A stretch of 64,000 bases of DNA from Rathayibacter oskolensis (lineage in GTDB: Bacteria; Actinomycetota; Actinomycetes; Actinomycetales; Microbacteriaceae), in NCBI RefSeq assembly GCF_900177245.1, contig NZ_FXBM01000004.1, positions 186,001 to 250,000 on the forward strand. The letters run 5' to 3'. Made by a program: the position numbers and the translations under genes. The notes below the pieces were generated by a model. It ran no database searches. It saw only the letters and a program-made list of their open reading frames with translations, and was not told the DNA's origin. Of this stretch, positions 48,697-56,315 are shown in pieces; within the stretch, counting starts at the first letter, position 1, and each line of letters opens with the position of its first letter.

Positions 48697-49752
48697 ATGC
48701 CGTTCGAACTCGGAATCCTCACCTTCGGTGAGCTCACCACTGATCTGTCGACCGGGACGATGCCGTCACCGGTCGAGCGGATGGAGCAGACGCTGGAGCA
48801 GGCGCGCCTCGCCGACGAGGTCGGGCTCGACGTCTTCGGCGTCGGCGAGCACCACCGCTCCGACTTCATCGCGTCCGCGCCCCACATGGTCCTGGCCGCC
48901 GCGGCGGCGCAGACCGAGCGGATCAGACTCACCAGCGGAGTCACCGTGCTCAGCTCGGAGGATCCGGTGCGGGTGTTCCAGCACTTCGCGACCCTCGACC
49001 TGATCTCGCACGGTCGCGCCGAGATGATCGCCGGCCGCGGCTCCTACACGGAGTCGTTCCCGCTCTTCGGCTACTCGCTGGACGACTACGCCGCTCTCTT
49101 CCGCGAGAAGCTCGACCTCCTCCTCGCGATCCGCGCCGAGAACCCCGTCACCTGGAGCGGCTCGCTGCGGCCGCCGCTCCGGGGGGCCGACATCGCGCCG
49201 CGCCCGATCGGCGAGCTGCCGATCTGGGTGGGAGTCGGCGGCACGCCCGCCTCGGCGATCCGCACCGGTCAGCTCGGCCTCCCGATGGCGCTGGCGCTCC
49301 TGCTCGGACCGATCACCCAGTTCACCCGCCCCGTCGACCTCTACCGCCGGGCCGCCTCGGAGGCCGGGCACGACCCCGCCGCGCTGAGGGTGAGCATCAA
49401 CGCCCACGGCCTGGTCGGGAGGACGAGCCAGAGCGCGCGGGACGACTTCTTCCCCTACTTCCGTCGCGGCCTGCGCGAGAACAACCATCAGCGCGGAGCA
49501 GGGTTCGACATCCCGCGCACGGCTTTCGACGCCCAGGCGACTCCCGGCGGCGGCCTCCTGGTCGGCAGCCCGCAGGAGGTCATCGACAAGCTGCTCACCT
49601 ACCACGAGCTCTACGGAGTCACCCGGGCGGTCTTCCAGATGGGCTTCGGCGGCCTGCCCCAGAGGGAGCACCTCGAGGCGATCGAGCGCCTCGGCACCGA
49701 GGTAGCGCCCGTCGTGCGGCGCGAGCTCCGCTCCGAGCAGGACGCGGCGTGA
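48697..49752 (+). CDS. LLM-class flavin-dependent monooxygenase
   Basis: A 351-residue luciferase-like TIM-barrel protein. It opens with FELGILTFGELTTDLSTG, followed by DVFGVGEHHRSDF, the run LTSGVTVLSSEDPVRVFQHF and MIAGRGSYTESFPLFGY, which together match the LLM subfamily exemplified by Agrobacterium structure 2I7G. These enzymes use reduced FMN to oxygenate small substrates. The FMN reductase encoded next, overlapping by four bases, would supply the reduced flavin. It forms one operon with the HxlR gene upstream. The substrate is unknown. Confidence 0.9.
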   Translation: MPFELGILTFGELTTDLSTGTMPSPVERMEQTLEQARLADEVGLDVFGVGEHHRSDFIASAPHMVLAAAAAQTERIRLTSGVTVLSSEDPVRVFQHFATLDLISHGRAEMIAGRGSYTESFPLFGYSLDDYAALFREKLDLLLAIRAENPVTWSGSLRPPLRGADIAPRPIGELPIWVGVGGTPASAIRTGQLGLPMALALLLGPITQFTRPVDLYRRAASEAGHDPAALRVSINAHGLVGRTSQSARDDFFPYFRRGLRENNHQRGAGFDIPRTAFDAQATPGGGLLVGSPQEVIDKLLTYHELYGVTRAVFQMGFGGLPQREHLEAIERLGTEVAPVVRRELRSEQDAA

Positions 49753-50294
49753 CCTCGCCGCTGCGCGTCGTCGTCGTGAACGGCAGCCCGACCGCCCGCT
49801 CCAAGACGATGGGCCTCGTCGGCCTGGTCACCGCCTCCCTCGGCGCGAAGGTGCCGATCGAGCTGCATCGGATCGATGTCTACGGGCTCGGGCCGGGCTT
49901 CACCGGTGCGATCACCCGGGACGACGTCCCCGCCGAGGTCGAGGCCGAGATCGCGGCGGCCGAGAGCGCCGACGTCCTGATCGCCGCTACTCCGGTGTAC
50001 CGCGCGTCGTCTCCCGGCATCTTCAAGCACTTCTTCGACCTCGTCGGCCAGTACGCCCTCGCGAACAAGCCCGTCGTCCTGGTGGCGACGGGCGGGAGCG
50101 ATCGCCACGCGCTGGTGATCGAGCACGAGCTGCGCCCGTTGTTCGGCTTCTTCCAGGCCGCGACGATCCCGATCGGCTTCTACGCGAACTCGGGCGACTT
50201 CGACGGCGAGCTCGTGCTCGACAGCGAGGTCTACAGCCGCATCGAGGTGGGTCTCTCGGACGTCATCGACCAGTTCCGCCGGCTGCGGGCGTAG
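49749..50294 (+). CDS. NADPH-dependent FMN reductase, MsuE/SsuE type
   Basis: A 181-residue flavodoxin-fold reductase. VVVVNGSPTARSKTMGLVG binds flavin phosphate, and ATPVYRASSPGIFKHFFDLV followed by VATGGSDRHALVIEHELRPL is the signature of the MsuE/SsuE branch, which feeds FMNH2 to alkanesulfonate-type monooxygenases. The GTG overlaps the monooxygenase stop (GTGA). The pair probably acts as a two-component oxygenase under HxlR control. Its end overlaps the convergent cupin gene by 32 bp. Confidence 0.92.
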   Translation: MTSPLRVVVVNGSPTARSKTMGLVGLVTASLGAKVPIELHRIDVYGLGPGFTGAITRDDVPAEVEAEIAAAESADVLIAATPVYRASSPGIFKHFFDLVGQYALANKPVVLVATGGSDRHALVIEHELRPLFGFFQAATIPIGFYANSGDFDGELVLDSEVYSRIEVGLSDVIDQFRRLRA

Positions 50295-50679
50295 CGTCGT
50301 CGGCGCGGTGCCGCTCCTGGGCCTCGATCGGCACCGTGCCCGCCACGACGACATCGCCGGTGTGAGCCGTCGTGACGGTCTCGATCAGCACGATCTCGAC
50401 CTCCTCCTCGGCGACGGGGTTGTGCCGCACTCCGCGGGGGACGACGTAGAACTCTCCGGGCTCGAGACGGACGTCCGGGCGATCCTCGAACTGCAGGAGG
50501 AGCGAGCCCGAGACGACGAGGAACATCTCGTCCTCGGCGTCGTGCGCGTGCCACACCAGCTCGCCGAGCAGCTTGGCGACCTTCACGTACTGGTCGTTGA
50601 CCCGGCCGATCACGCGCGGGGTCCAGTGCTCGGTCACGTGCGCGAGCTCGGCGGCGACGCTGGTGCTGTTCTCATCCAT
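50263..50679 (-). CDS. Small cupin-domain protein
   Basis: A 138-residue single-domain cupin. The first motif is LVWHAHDAEDEMFLVVSGSL with the metal-type His-X-His and Glu, and the second is PGEFYVVPRGVRHNP with the closing His. About 25 residues of Pro/Ala/Asp-rich tail follow. Small cupins bind metal and act as isomerases, dioxygenases or sensors; nothing narrows the role. The ATG at 50679 is used. The gene overlaps the convergent FMN reductase gene and lies about 100 bp after the HxlR gene on its strand. Confidence 0.84.
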   Translation of the reverse strand: MDENSTSVAAELAHVTEHWTPRVIGRVNDQYVKVAKLLGELVWHAHDAEDEMFLVVSGSLLLQFEDRPDVRLEPGEFYVVPRGVRHNPVAEEEVEIVLIETVTTAHTGDVVVAGTVPIEAQERHRADDATPAAGGTGR

Positions 50680-50780
50680 GCGTCCACTCTCGCGCCCGCG
50701 CCCGGCCGGGAGCATCTCCTGCCGGCCACCGAGAAGGCGGGCGAGCTTTGTCGCGGCCCGCAACGACGGCCGCGCCCAGG

Positions 50781-51170
50781 TCACGCGTCCTCGACCGCGA
50801 CCTCCCGGTCGTAGTGGGCGCGAGCCTCCTGCACGGCGGGCAGGTTGCTGCTCGTCCACGAGAGCAGCGCGTCGATGAGCTCGTTCAGCGTGTTGCCGAC
50901 CGGAGCGATCCGGTACTCGACAGCGACGGGGCGCGTGGCCAGGACGACGCGCGAGATCATGCCGTTGCGCTCGAGTCGGCGCAGCGTCGCCGTGAGCGAC
51001 TTCTGGCCGATCGCGGGCACCGCGCGGCGCAGTTCGTTGAACCGCAGCGGCCCCTCGCAGAGCTGATCGAGGACCTGGAGGGACCACTTGTCGAGGAGCT
51101 CGTCGAGGAGCTCTCGGTGGGGAGCATCGACGAGGAGGAGGTCGCGGGACGCGCCGGAGGTGTCGCTCAT
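50781..51170 (-). CDS. HxlR-family transcriptional regulator
   Basis: A 129-residue winged-helix regulator: LLDKWSLQVLDQLCEGPLRF, then ELRRAVPAIGQKSLTATLRR (~residues 26-66). It lacks the N-terminal Cys-Pro of YodB-like proteins; its only cysteine is inside the DNA-binding domain. It is divergent from the RidA-like gene at 51245, with an inverted repeat at 51190-51222 between them, so it likely controls that gene and itself. The cupin gene downstream may belong to its operon. Confidence 0.88.
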   Translation of the reverse strand: MSDTSGASRDLLLVDAPHRELLDELLDKWSLQVLDQLCEGPLRFNELRRAVPAIGQKSLTATLRRLERNGMISRVVLATRPVAVEYRIAPVGNTLNELIDALLSWTSSNLPAVQEARAHYDREVAVEDA

Positions 51171-51189
51171 GGAACCTAGTCTCGTTGAA

Positions 51190-51222
51190 GTTCCCTGAGA
51201 ACACCAGGTAGAACAGGGGAAC
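51190..51222. promoter_or_regulatory. Inverted repeat, probable HxlR operator
   Basis: GTTCCC (51190-51195) faces GGGAAC (51217-51222) across 21 bases, with further matching TG/CA on the inner side. TAGAAC at 51209-51214 is a possible -10 for the plus-strand gene. Confidence 0.45.
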
Positions 51223-51244
51223 CACCTACCCGAACGGAGTCGCC

Positions 51245-51655
51245 ATGACCGTCAGCACCCTGTCCCCCGAGGGCATGTTCCAGCCCGTCCCCTACGACCA
51301 CGTCTCGATCGCGACGGGATCGCGGCACGTGCACGTCGCCGGCCAGATCTCGCGCGACGGCGAGGGCAACAGGCTCGCCCCCGACGACCTCGTGGGCCAG
51401 ATCGTGCAGGTGTTCCGCAACACCGCGCGCGGTCTCGCCGCCGCGGGGGCCACGTTCGACGACGTCGTCCGGCTGCGCTTCTTCCTCACCCGCTCGACCC
51501 CCGGGATGTTCGACGACTTCACGGCCGGCATCGAGCTCGCCGCGAAGGAGGTGGGCCTGCCGACCCCGCTGCCCCCGCTGTCGGCGATCGGGGTCGACTT
51601 CCTCTTCGAGCCCGACGTGCTCGTCGAGCTCGAGGCCTACGCCGTCCTCGACTGA
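51245..51655 (+). CDS. RidA/Rid-family protein
   Basis: A 136-residue protein of the YjgF/YER057c/UK114 fold. The core reads HVHVAGQISRDGEGN, VFRNTARGLAAAGATFDDVV and VRLRFFLTR, but the tail ends VLVELEAYAVLD, with Glu rather than the Arg-containing IEIEAVA of true RidA imine deaminases. The Arg that binds the substrate carboxylate (usually in VE-ARV-DLP) is not evident, so it probably belongs to a Rid subgroup with another role. It is divergent from the HxlR regulator. Confidence 0.87.
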   Translation: MTVSTLSPEGMFQPVPYDHVSIATGSRHVHVAGQISRDGEGNRLAPDDLVGQIVQVFRNTARGLAAAGATFDDVVRLRFFLTRSTPGMFDDFTAGIELAAKEVGLPTPLPPLSAIGVDFLFEPDVLVELEAYAVLD

Positions 51656-51681
51656 GGCGACGGGCGGCTGAGGCGACGGGC

Positions 51682-52422
51682 TCAGGCGAGCCCGCCGTTG
51701 ACGAAGACGACCTGGCCGTTCACCCAGCGGGCGGGCCCGGCGAGGAAGGCGACGGTCTCGGCGATGTCCTCCGGCCGGCCGAGGCGCTCGAGGGGCACCG
51801 CTCCGGCGAGCCGGTCGATCTCCTCCTGGGTCTTGCCGTCGAGGAACAGCGGAGTCGCCGTCGGGCCGGGCGCGACGGCGTTGACCGTGATGTCCTTCCC
51901 GCGCAGCTCCCGGGCGAGCACGAGGGTCAGCGCCTCGACCGCGGCCTTCGACGCCGCGTAGGGCGCGTAGGTGGGGAACGAGGTGCGGGTGACGCTCGTC
52001 GAGAAGTTGATCAGCGCGCCTCCGGGCCGCAGGTGCCTCGCCGCGAGCTGCGCGACGACGAAGGCGCCGCGGATGTTGGTCCGGTGCAGGCGGTCGAGGT
52101 CGGCGAGGTCGAACGTGGCGACGGGTCCGAGGATCATGACGCCCGCGGTGTTCACGACGACGTCGACACCCCCGAGCGCGCGCTCGACCTCGGCGAACGC
52201 CGCGGCCATCTCGGTCTCGTCGGCCACGTCGCCTCCGACGACGACGGCATCGACTCCGGCCGCCCGCGCCGCCTCGGCCACCGACTCCGCCCGGTCGCGG
52301 TTTCCGGAGTAGTGGACGGCGACCGCGACGCCGTCGCGGGCGAGGCGCTCGACGACGGCACGGCCGATGCCGCCCGATCCTCCGGTGACGAGTGCGGTGC
52401 GGGTGGCGGTGCTCTGGGTCAT
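51682..52422 (-). CDS. SDR-family oxidoreductase
   Basis: A 246-residue classical SDR with TGGSGGIGRA (residues 13-22), VHYSGNRDRAE, VVNTAGVMILGP and the catalytic PYAASKAAVEAL. The C-terminal PGPTATPLFLDGKT and VNGQVVFVNGGLA are typical of 3-oxoacyl-reductase-like members. The ATG at 52422 overlaps the stop of the upstream SDR gene (ATGA), so the two are made together. Its substrate is unknown. Confidence 0.92.
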   Translation of the reverse strand: MTQSTATRTALVTGGSGGIGRAVVERLARDGVAVAVHYSGNRDRAESVAEAARAAGVDAVVVGGDVADETEMAAAFAEVERALGGVDVVVNTAGVMILGPVATFDLADLDRLHRTNIRGAFVVAQLAARHLRPGGALINFSTSVTRTSFPTYAPYAASKAAVEALTLVLARELRGKDITVNAVAPGPTATPLFLDGKTQEEIDRLAGAVPLERLGRPEDIAETVAFLAGPARWVNGQVVFVNGGLA

Positions 52423-53333
52423 CGTGAGGCTCCCTGGGTCGAGGTGTCGGTGGGGGTGAGCAGATCCTGCATGCCGATGCGCTCGTAGAACTCGCGCCGG
52501 ACGGCGTCTCCGAGCTCGTACACGCGGGCGGCGCCGTCGTCGGCCGGGTCGATGACCACGCGGAACGGCCGCTCCCCGCGGGGGAGGTCGACGACGCGGG
52601 CGATCTCGACGGCGATCTCGCCGGGGTCGGCGTCGCTCGGGGAGAGCTCGGCGAGCCGGGCCGAGACGTCCTCCATCAGACCGGGGTAGCGGTCGTCGTA
52701 GGCGGAGGCGACGGCGGTCCGCTCGGCGTGGCCGGCGTGCGCGAAGTGGTTGGTGCCCGTGGTGTACGACCCGGGCACGATGATGACGGTGTCCACTCCG
52801 AAGCGCGCCACCTCGACCGCATAGCCGACCGCGAGGGAGTCCTCGGCCGCCTTGGCGGCGAAGTAGGGCGCGAGGTAGGGGGGAGTGCCGCCCCGGGCGC
52901 TGGAGGAGCCGACCCAGACGAGCAGGCCCTCCTCCTGCGCGCGGAAGATCGGGAGCACCGCGTGGTTGAGCCGCTGCGTCGAGAGCACGTTGACGTCGTA
53001 GACCTCGGCCAGCTGCTCGACGGTGAAGGCCTCGGCCGGTCCGAGGACCATGTGCCCGGCGTTGTGCACGACGACGTCGATCCCGTCGCTCTCGCCGGCG
53101 ACCAGCGCGACGGCGGCGTCGACCGACGCCTGGTCCGAGACGTCGAGCTCGAGCGGTCGCAGGTCCACTCCGTGCTGCTCGGCGAATCCGCGGGCCTCGT
53201 CGGCGGCGGGAGCGTTGCGCTGGGCCGAGGCGCGCATACCGGCGTAGACGCGGTGGCCCGCCAGCGCCAGCCGGCGAGCCGTCATCGCACCGAAACCGCT
53301 CGATGCACCTGACACGATCACGATCTTCGACAT
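52419..53333 (-). CDS. SDR-family oxidoreductase, long variant
   Basis: A 304-residue SDR with SGASSGFGAMTARRLA (residues 7-22), VVHNAGHMVLGPAEAF and the catalytic Tyr-X3-Lys in PYFAAKAAEDSL. The C-terminal ~60 residues (VVIDPADDGAARVYELGDAV) are an extension seen in members acting on larger alcohols or sugars. The ATG at 53333 follows GAGAGGAG. The gene is first of a two-SDR operon; 101 bp separate it from the next SDR gene upstream, with no palindrome seen there. Confidence 0.9.
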   Translation of the reverse strand: MSKIVIVSGASSGFGAMTARRLALAGHRVYAGMRASAQRNAPAADEARGFAEQHGVDLRPLELDVSDQASVDAAVALVAGESDGIDVVVHNAGHMVLGPAEAFTVEQLAEVYDVNVLSTQRLNHAVLPIFRAQEEGLLVWVGSSSARGGTPPYLAPYFAAKAAEDSLAVGYAVEVARFGVDTVIIVPGSYTTGTNHFAHAGHAERTAVASAYDDRYPGLMEDVSARLAELSPSDADPGEIAVEIARVVDLPRGERPFRVVIDPADDGAARVYELGDAVRREFYERIGMQDLLTPTDTSTQGASR

Positions 53334-53434
53334 GGGGACTCCTCTCGTGGGGTTCTTCCACTGTGGGGTCCCGTCCCGCAGCACGGTGTCGCGTGGTTGC
53401 GGAGGACGCGCGCGATCCTGCGCACCCCGGAGGA

Positions 53435-54148
53435 TCAGGAGGCGAACGGCGCGTAGAGCTCCTCGGGCGTCCGGTCGAGCATCGCCTTGACGGCCGCGCT
53501 GTCGGCGTCGAGCGCCTCCGAGCGACCGGCGGCGAGAGCGTCGAGTGCGAGCCGGACGGCGGCCCGCGGGTCGTTCTTGGGGATGTTCCAGCCGGCCATC
53601 ATGTCGGTGTCGGTCGAGGAGAGATGCACTCCGACGACCTGCGTTCCCTGGGCGGCGAGCTCGAGCCGCGTGCTGTTCGTCAGCTGCCACTCGGCCGCCT
53701 TGGCCGCGGCGTACGCGCCGTTGCCCGGGTAGGTGCGGAACGAGAGCAGCGACATGACGTTCACGATCGCGCCTCCGCCGTTGCGGGCGAGGACGGGGGC
53801 GAACGCGCGGGTCATCCCGAGCGCCCCGAAGAAGTGCGTGTCCATCTCGGCCCTGATGAGGTCGAGATCGCCGGTCACGAGGTTCTGCTGGGTCGCGATC
53901 CCCGCGTTGTTGACGAGGAGGTCGACGTCGGCCGCCCGTGCCGCGGTCTCGCGGATCCGGACGGGGTCGGTGACGTCGAGCTCGAGCGGTTCGAGGCCGG
54001 GGCGCCCCCTGGTCCAGTCGAGGGTGGAGAGGCGGCGCGCGGTGACGTAGACGCGCTCCGCTCCCCGGTCGATCAGCTCGTCGACGAAGTGCCGACCGAG
54101 CCCCCTGTTGGCGCCGGTGACGAGTGCTGTTGCTCCTGTGATGTCCAT
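53435..54148 (-). CDS. SDR-family oxidoreductase controlled by a MerR-type promoter
   Basis: A 237-residue classical SDR. TGANRGLGRH (residues 10-19), LLVNNAGIATQQN and AYAAAKAAEWQL give the cofactor, NAG and catalytic motifs; HLSSTDTDMMAG marks the substrate loop. The ATG at 54148 lies six bases after the -10 TACGGT of a promoter with a 20-base spacer and a central palindrome, the layout activated by MerR proteins, so the adjacent divergent MerR probably activates it. The transcript would be leaderless. Confidence 0.91.
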   Translation of the reverse strand: MDITGATALVTGANRGLGRHFVDELIDRGAERVYVTARRLSTLDWTRGRPGLEPLELDVTDPVRIRETAARAADVDLLVNNAGIATQQNLVTGDLDLIRAEMDTHFFGALGMTRAFAPVLARNGGGAIVNVMSLLSFRTYPGNGAYAAAKAAEWQLTNSTRLELAAQGTQVVGVHLSSTDTDMMAGWNIPKNDPRAAVRLALDALAAGRSEALDADSAAVKAMLDRTPEELYAPFAS

Positions 54149-54154
54149 GCCGTC

Positions 54155-54186
54155 ACCGTAGGATGTGACACCGGTGTCAGGTTCAA
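54155..54186 (-). promoter_or_regulatory. MerR-type promoter with over-long spacer and central palindrome
   Basis: On the minus strand TTGAAC (54186-54181) is followed by a 20-base spacer and TACGGT (54160-54155). The spacer contains the perfect palindrome TGACACCGGTGTCA (54166-54179). This is the standard geometry of promoters that MerR regulators activate by DNA distortion. Confidence 0.75.
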
Positions 54187-54204
54187 GGGGTCGGAGGAGA
54201 TCGC

Positions 54205-54555
54205 ATGAAGATCGGTGAGCTCGCGGAGCGGACGGGAGTGAGCGTCCGCTCGCTGCGGTACTACGAGACCCGGCAGCTGATCACCTCCGACCGCACGTCC
54301 GGCGGTCAGCGCGTCTACCGGGCCGACGCGATCGAGCGCGTGCTCCTGGTGCAGCAGCTGTTCCGGGCGGGGCTGGGGAGCGCCGATGTCGTGAAGCTCC
54401 TGCCGTGCATCTACTCCGGCACCACGACGGTCGAGATGGTCCTCCTCATCGAGCGCGAGCACGCGCGGCTCGACGCGCAGATCCGCGATCTGATCGAGAC
54501 GCGGGATCGCCTGGAGGAGGTCCGCATCGCGGCTGCCGAGCGCCTGGCCGCCTGA
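54205..54555 (+). CDS. MerR-family transcriptional regulator
   Basis: A 116-residue regulator. It begins KIGELAERTGVSVRSLRYYE, then LITSDRTSGGQRVYRADAIE, the complete MerR DNA-binding domain, followed by a coiled helix (VEMVLLIEREHARLDAQIRD). The effector part is short; one Cys lies in LLPCIYSG, but no metal-binding pair is present, so an organic inducer is more likely. GGAGGAG precedes the ATG. The target is the divergent SDR at 53435 through the palindrome between them. Confidence 0.93.
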   Translation: MKIGELAERTGVSVRSLRYYETRQLITSDRTSGGQRVYRADAIERVLLVQQLFRAGLGSADVVKLLPCIYSGTTTVEMVLLIEREHARLDAQIRDLIETRDRLEEVRIAAAERLAA

Positions 54556-54564
54556 GCGCCGCGC

Positions 54565-55398
54565 TCAGTCGCGCTGGGAGCGGTGCTCGCGCGGACTGAC
54601 GCCGTGGTGCCGGCGGTACGCGGCGGCGAAGGCGGCGGGCGTGCCGTACCCGCAGGCGGCGGCGACGACCCCGATCGGGGCGTCGCCCCGGCGCAGCAGG
54701 TCGCGACCGTGTTCCATCCGGAGCGCGGTCAGGTGCCTCATCGGCGAGGTGCCGGTCGCCGCAGAGAAGAGCCGCAGGAAGTGGTACGAGCTCAGGTGCA
54801 CGAGCTCGGCGAGCTCGGCGAGGGTCACCGTCTCGGCGAGGTGGGCCGCGAGGTGATCGGTGACCAGGGCGAGCTGGGCTCGCGACAGGCCGGTCTCGGC
54901 CCGGCTGACCGCCGGCGCGGGGAGCGAGAGCAGATGGGACACGAGCGAGACGCTCACCGTGTCGGCGAGCAGGGCCGGAGCCCCCGCGCGCGCGGCACGG
55001 GCGATCTCGAGCATCCCCGAGCGGACGAAGCCGTCACTGAGGGCGAGGAAGTCGAGCTGACCGGCGGAGGCGCCGGGGAAGGCGTCGAAGACCCCGGCGA
55101 GGAGCGGTGCGTCCACGGCGACGTGCAGCGAGGTGAACGTCTCGGTGCTCCTGCTGCTCCAGGAGGCGCGGATCTCGCGCCCGGGCGGCGTCGCCGCAGA
55201 CCTCCCCGGCGCGGCCTGCCCCTTCTGCCAGCGGCCGTGCGGTCGAGCGCTCTCGATCACGTACGACCCCGAGGTGACCAGGATCAGCTGCAGCGCATCG
55301 AGGGGAGGCGACGACACCTCGCGCTCGTGCGGATCGACGACCTCCCGCACGTGCACGTTCTGCCAGCCGGGAGGCGAGCCGGTCAGAGGGGCCGTCAC
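54565..55398 (-). CDS. AraC-family transcriptional regulator
   Basis: A 277-residue regulator. The N-terminal ~150 residues form a cupin-like ligand domain (LDALQLILVTSGSYVIE, TFTSLHVAVDAPLLAG), and residues ~175-275 carry the two helix-turn-helix motifs (LAELVHLSSYHFLRLFSAAT and GVVAAACGYGTPAAFAAAYR). The GTG at 55398 overlaps the stop of the upstream SDR gene (GTGA), so it is co-expressed with that SDR and may control it. The convergent MerR gene ends nine bases away. Confidence 0.9.
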   Translation of the reverse strand: MTAPLTGSPPGWQNVHVREVVDPHEREVSSPPLDALQLILVTSGSYVIESARPHGRWQKGQAAPGRSAATPPGREIRASWSSRSTETFTSLHVAVDAPLLAGVFDAFPGASAGQLDFLALSDGFVRSGMLEIARAARAGAPALLADTVSVSLVSHLLSLPAPAVSRAETGLSRAQLALVTDHLAAHLAETVTLAELAELVHLSSYHFLRLFSAATGTSPMRHLTALRMEHGRDLLRRGDAPIGVVAAACGYGTPAAFAAAYRRHHGVSPREHRSQRD

Positions 55399-56219
55399 CG
55401 GATCCGCTCCTGCTCGGTCCCGAAGGCGCGCACCGCGACATCGTCCCACTCGCGCCAGGTCCGCAGGCGCTCCTCGTAGAGGGCCTCGATCGCCGGGAGC
55501 ACGGTTCCGAGGATGAGGCGGGCGGGCGGAGCGTCCGAGTCGACGAGTGCCAGGACCGCTCCGACGGTCGCCCGCGGGTCGCCGATCGAGAACTCGGGGC
55601 CGCCGTCGGCCCGGAGCGAGGCGTACTCGGGCAGCTCGGCGCTCCGCCGCGAGCCCCGCGACAGCCAGTCCGTGGCGTAGGGGCCGGGCTCGACGCACGT
55701 GACGTGGATGCCGAACGCCGCGACCTCCTGGCGCAGCGACTCCGACAGCCCCTCGAGCGCCCACTTGGACGCGTGGTACGCGCCGATCCCCGGGAACGCG
55801 CGCACGCCTCCCTCGCTGGTGACCTGCAGGAGGCGTCCGTCTCCTGATCGGCGGAGCGCGGGGAGCACGGCCTGGGTCACCCAGAGCGCGCCGAAGAAGT
55901 TGGTCTCCATCTGCTCCCGGATCTCGCGCTCCGTCAGCTCCTCGACCATCCCGAAGTGCCCGTAGCCCGCGTTGTTGACGACGATGTCGAGGCCGCCGAA
56001 GTGCTCGACGGCTCGGTCGACCGCCTCGTCCACGCCCTCTCTGTCGGTCACGTCGAGAGTGAGCGGGAGGAGGGTGTCGGGGTAGCGGTCGACGAGGTCG
56101 GCGAGGGAGTCGGTGCTGCGGGCGGTGGCTGCGACGCGGTCGCCGCGCTCGAGCGCGGCCTCCGTCCACAGGCGGCCGAAGCCGCTGGATGTTCCGGTGA
56201 CGAACCAGGTTCTGCTCAT
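55395..56219 (-). CDS. SDR-family oxidoreductase
   Basis: A 274-residue SDR with TGTSSGFGRL (residues 8-17), VVNNAGYGHFGMVEE and AYHASKWALEGL holding the catalytic Tyr-X3-Lys; VEPGPYATDWLSRGS follows. It closely fits the SDR subgroup often annotated as retinol-dehydrogenase-like or ketoreductases. Its stop overlaps the AraC gene start. It is divergent from the LysR gene at 56316; direct repeats of GCGAATGA (about 56235 and 56258) lie in the gap and could be part of a LysR site. Confidence 0.91.
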   Translation of the reverse strand: MSRTWFVTGTSSGFGRLWTEAALERGDRVAATARSTDSLADLVDRYPDTLLPLTLDVTDREGVDEAVDRAVEHFGGLDIVVNNAGYGHFGMVEELTEREIREQMETNFFGALWVTQAVLPALRRSGDGRLLQVTSEGGVRAFPGIGAYHASKWALEGLSESLRQEVAAFGIHVTCVEPGPYATDWLSRGSRRSAELPEYASLRADGGPEFSIGDPRATVGAVLALVDSDAPPARLILGTVLPAIEALYEERLRTWREWDDVAVRAFGTEQERIR

Positions 56220-56303
56220 GACGAGAGTCTCCGCCGCGAATGAGCATGCCACCAGCGAATGATCGGCAACCCGGGTAGTCCGCCGCGGAATGCCTCCCCC
56301 CGG

Positions 56304-56309
56304 CATACT
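56304..56309 (+). promoter_or_regulatory. -10 box of the lysR-type gene
   Basis: CATACT lies six bases before the ATG at 56316. No ribosome site is present, consistent with a leaderless transcript and with choosing that ATG. Confidence 0.45.
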
Positions 56310-56315
56310 GAGCCG

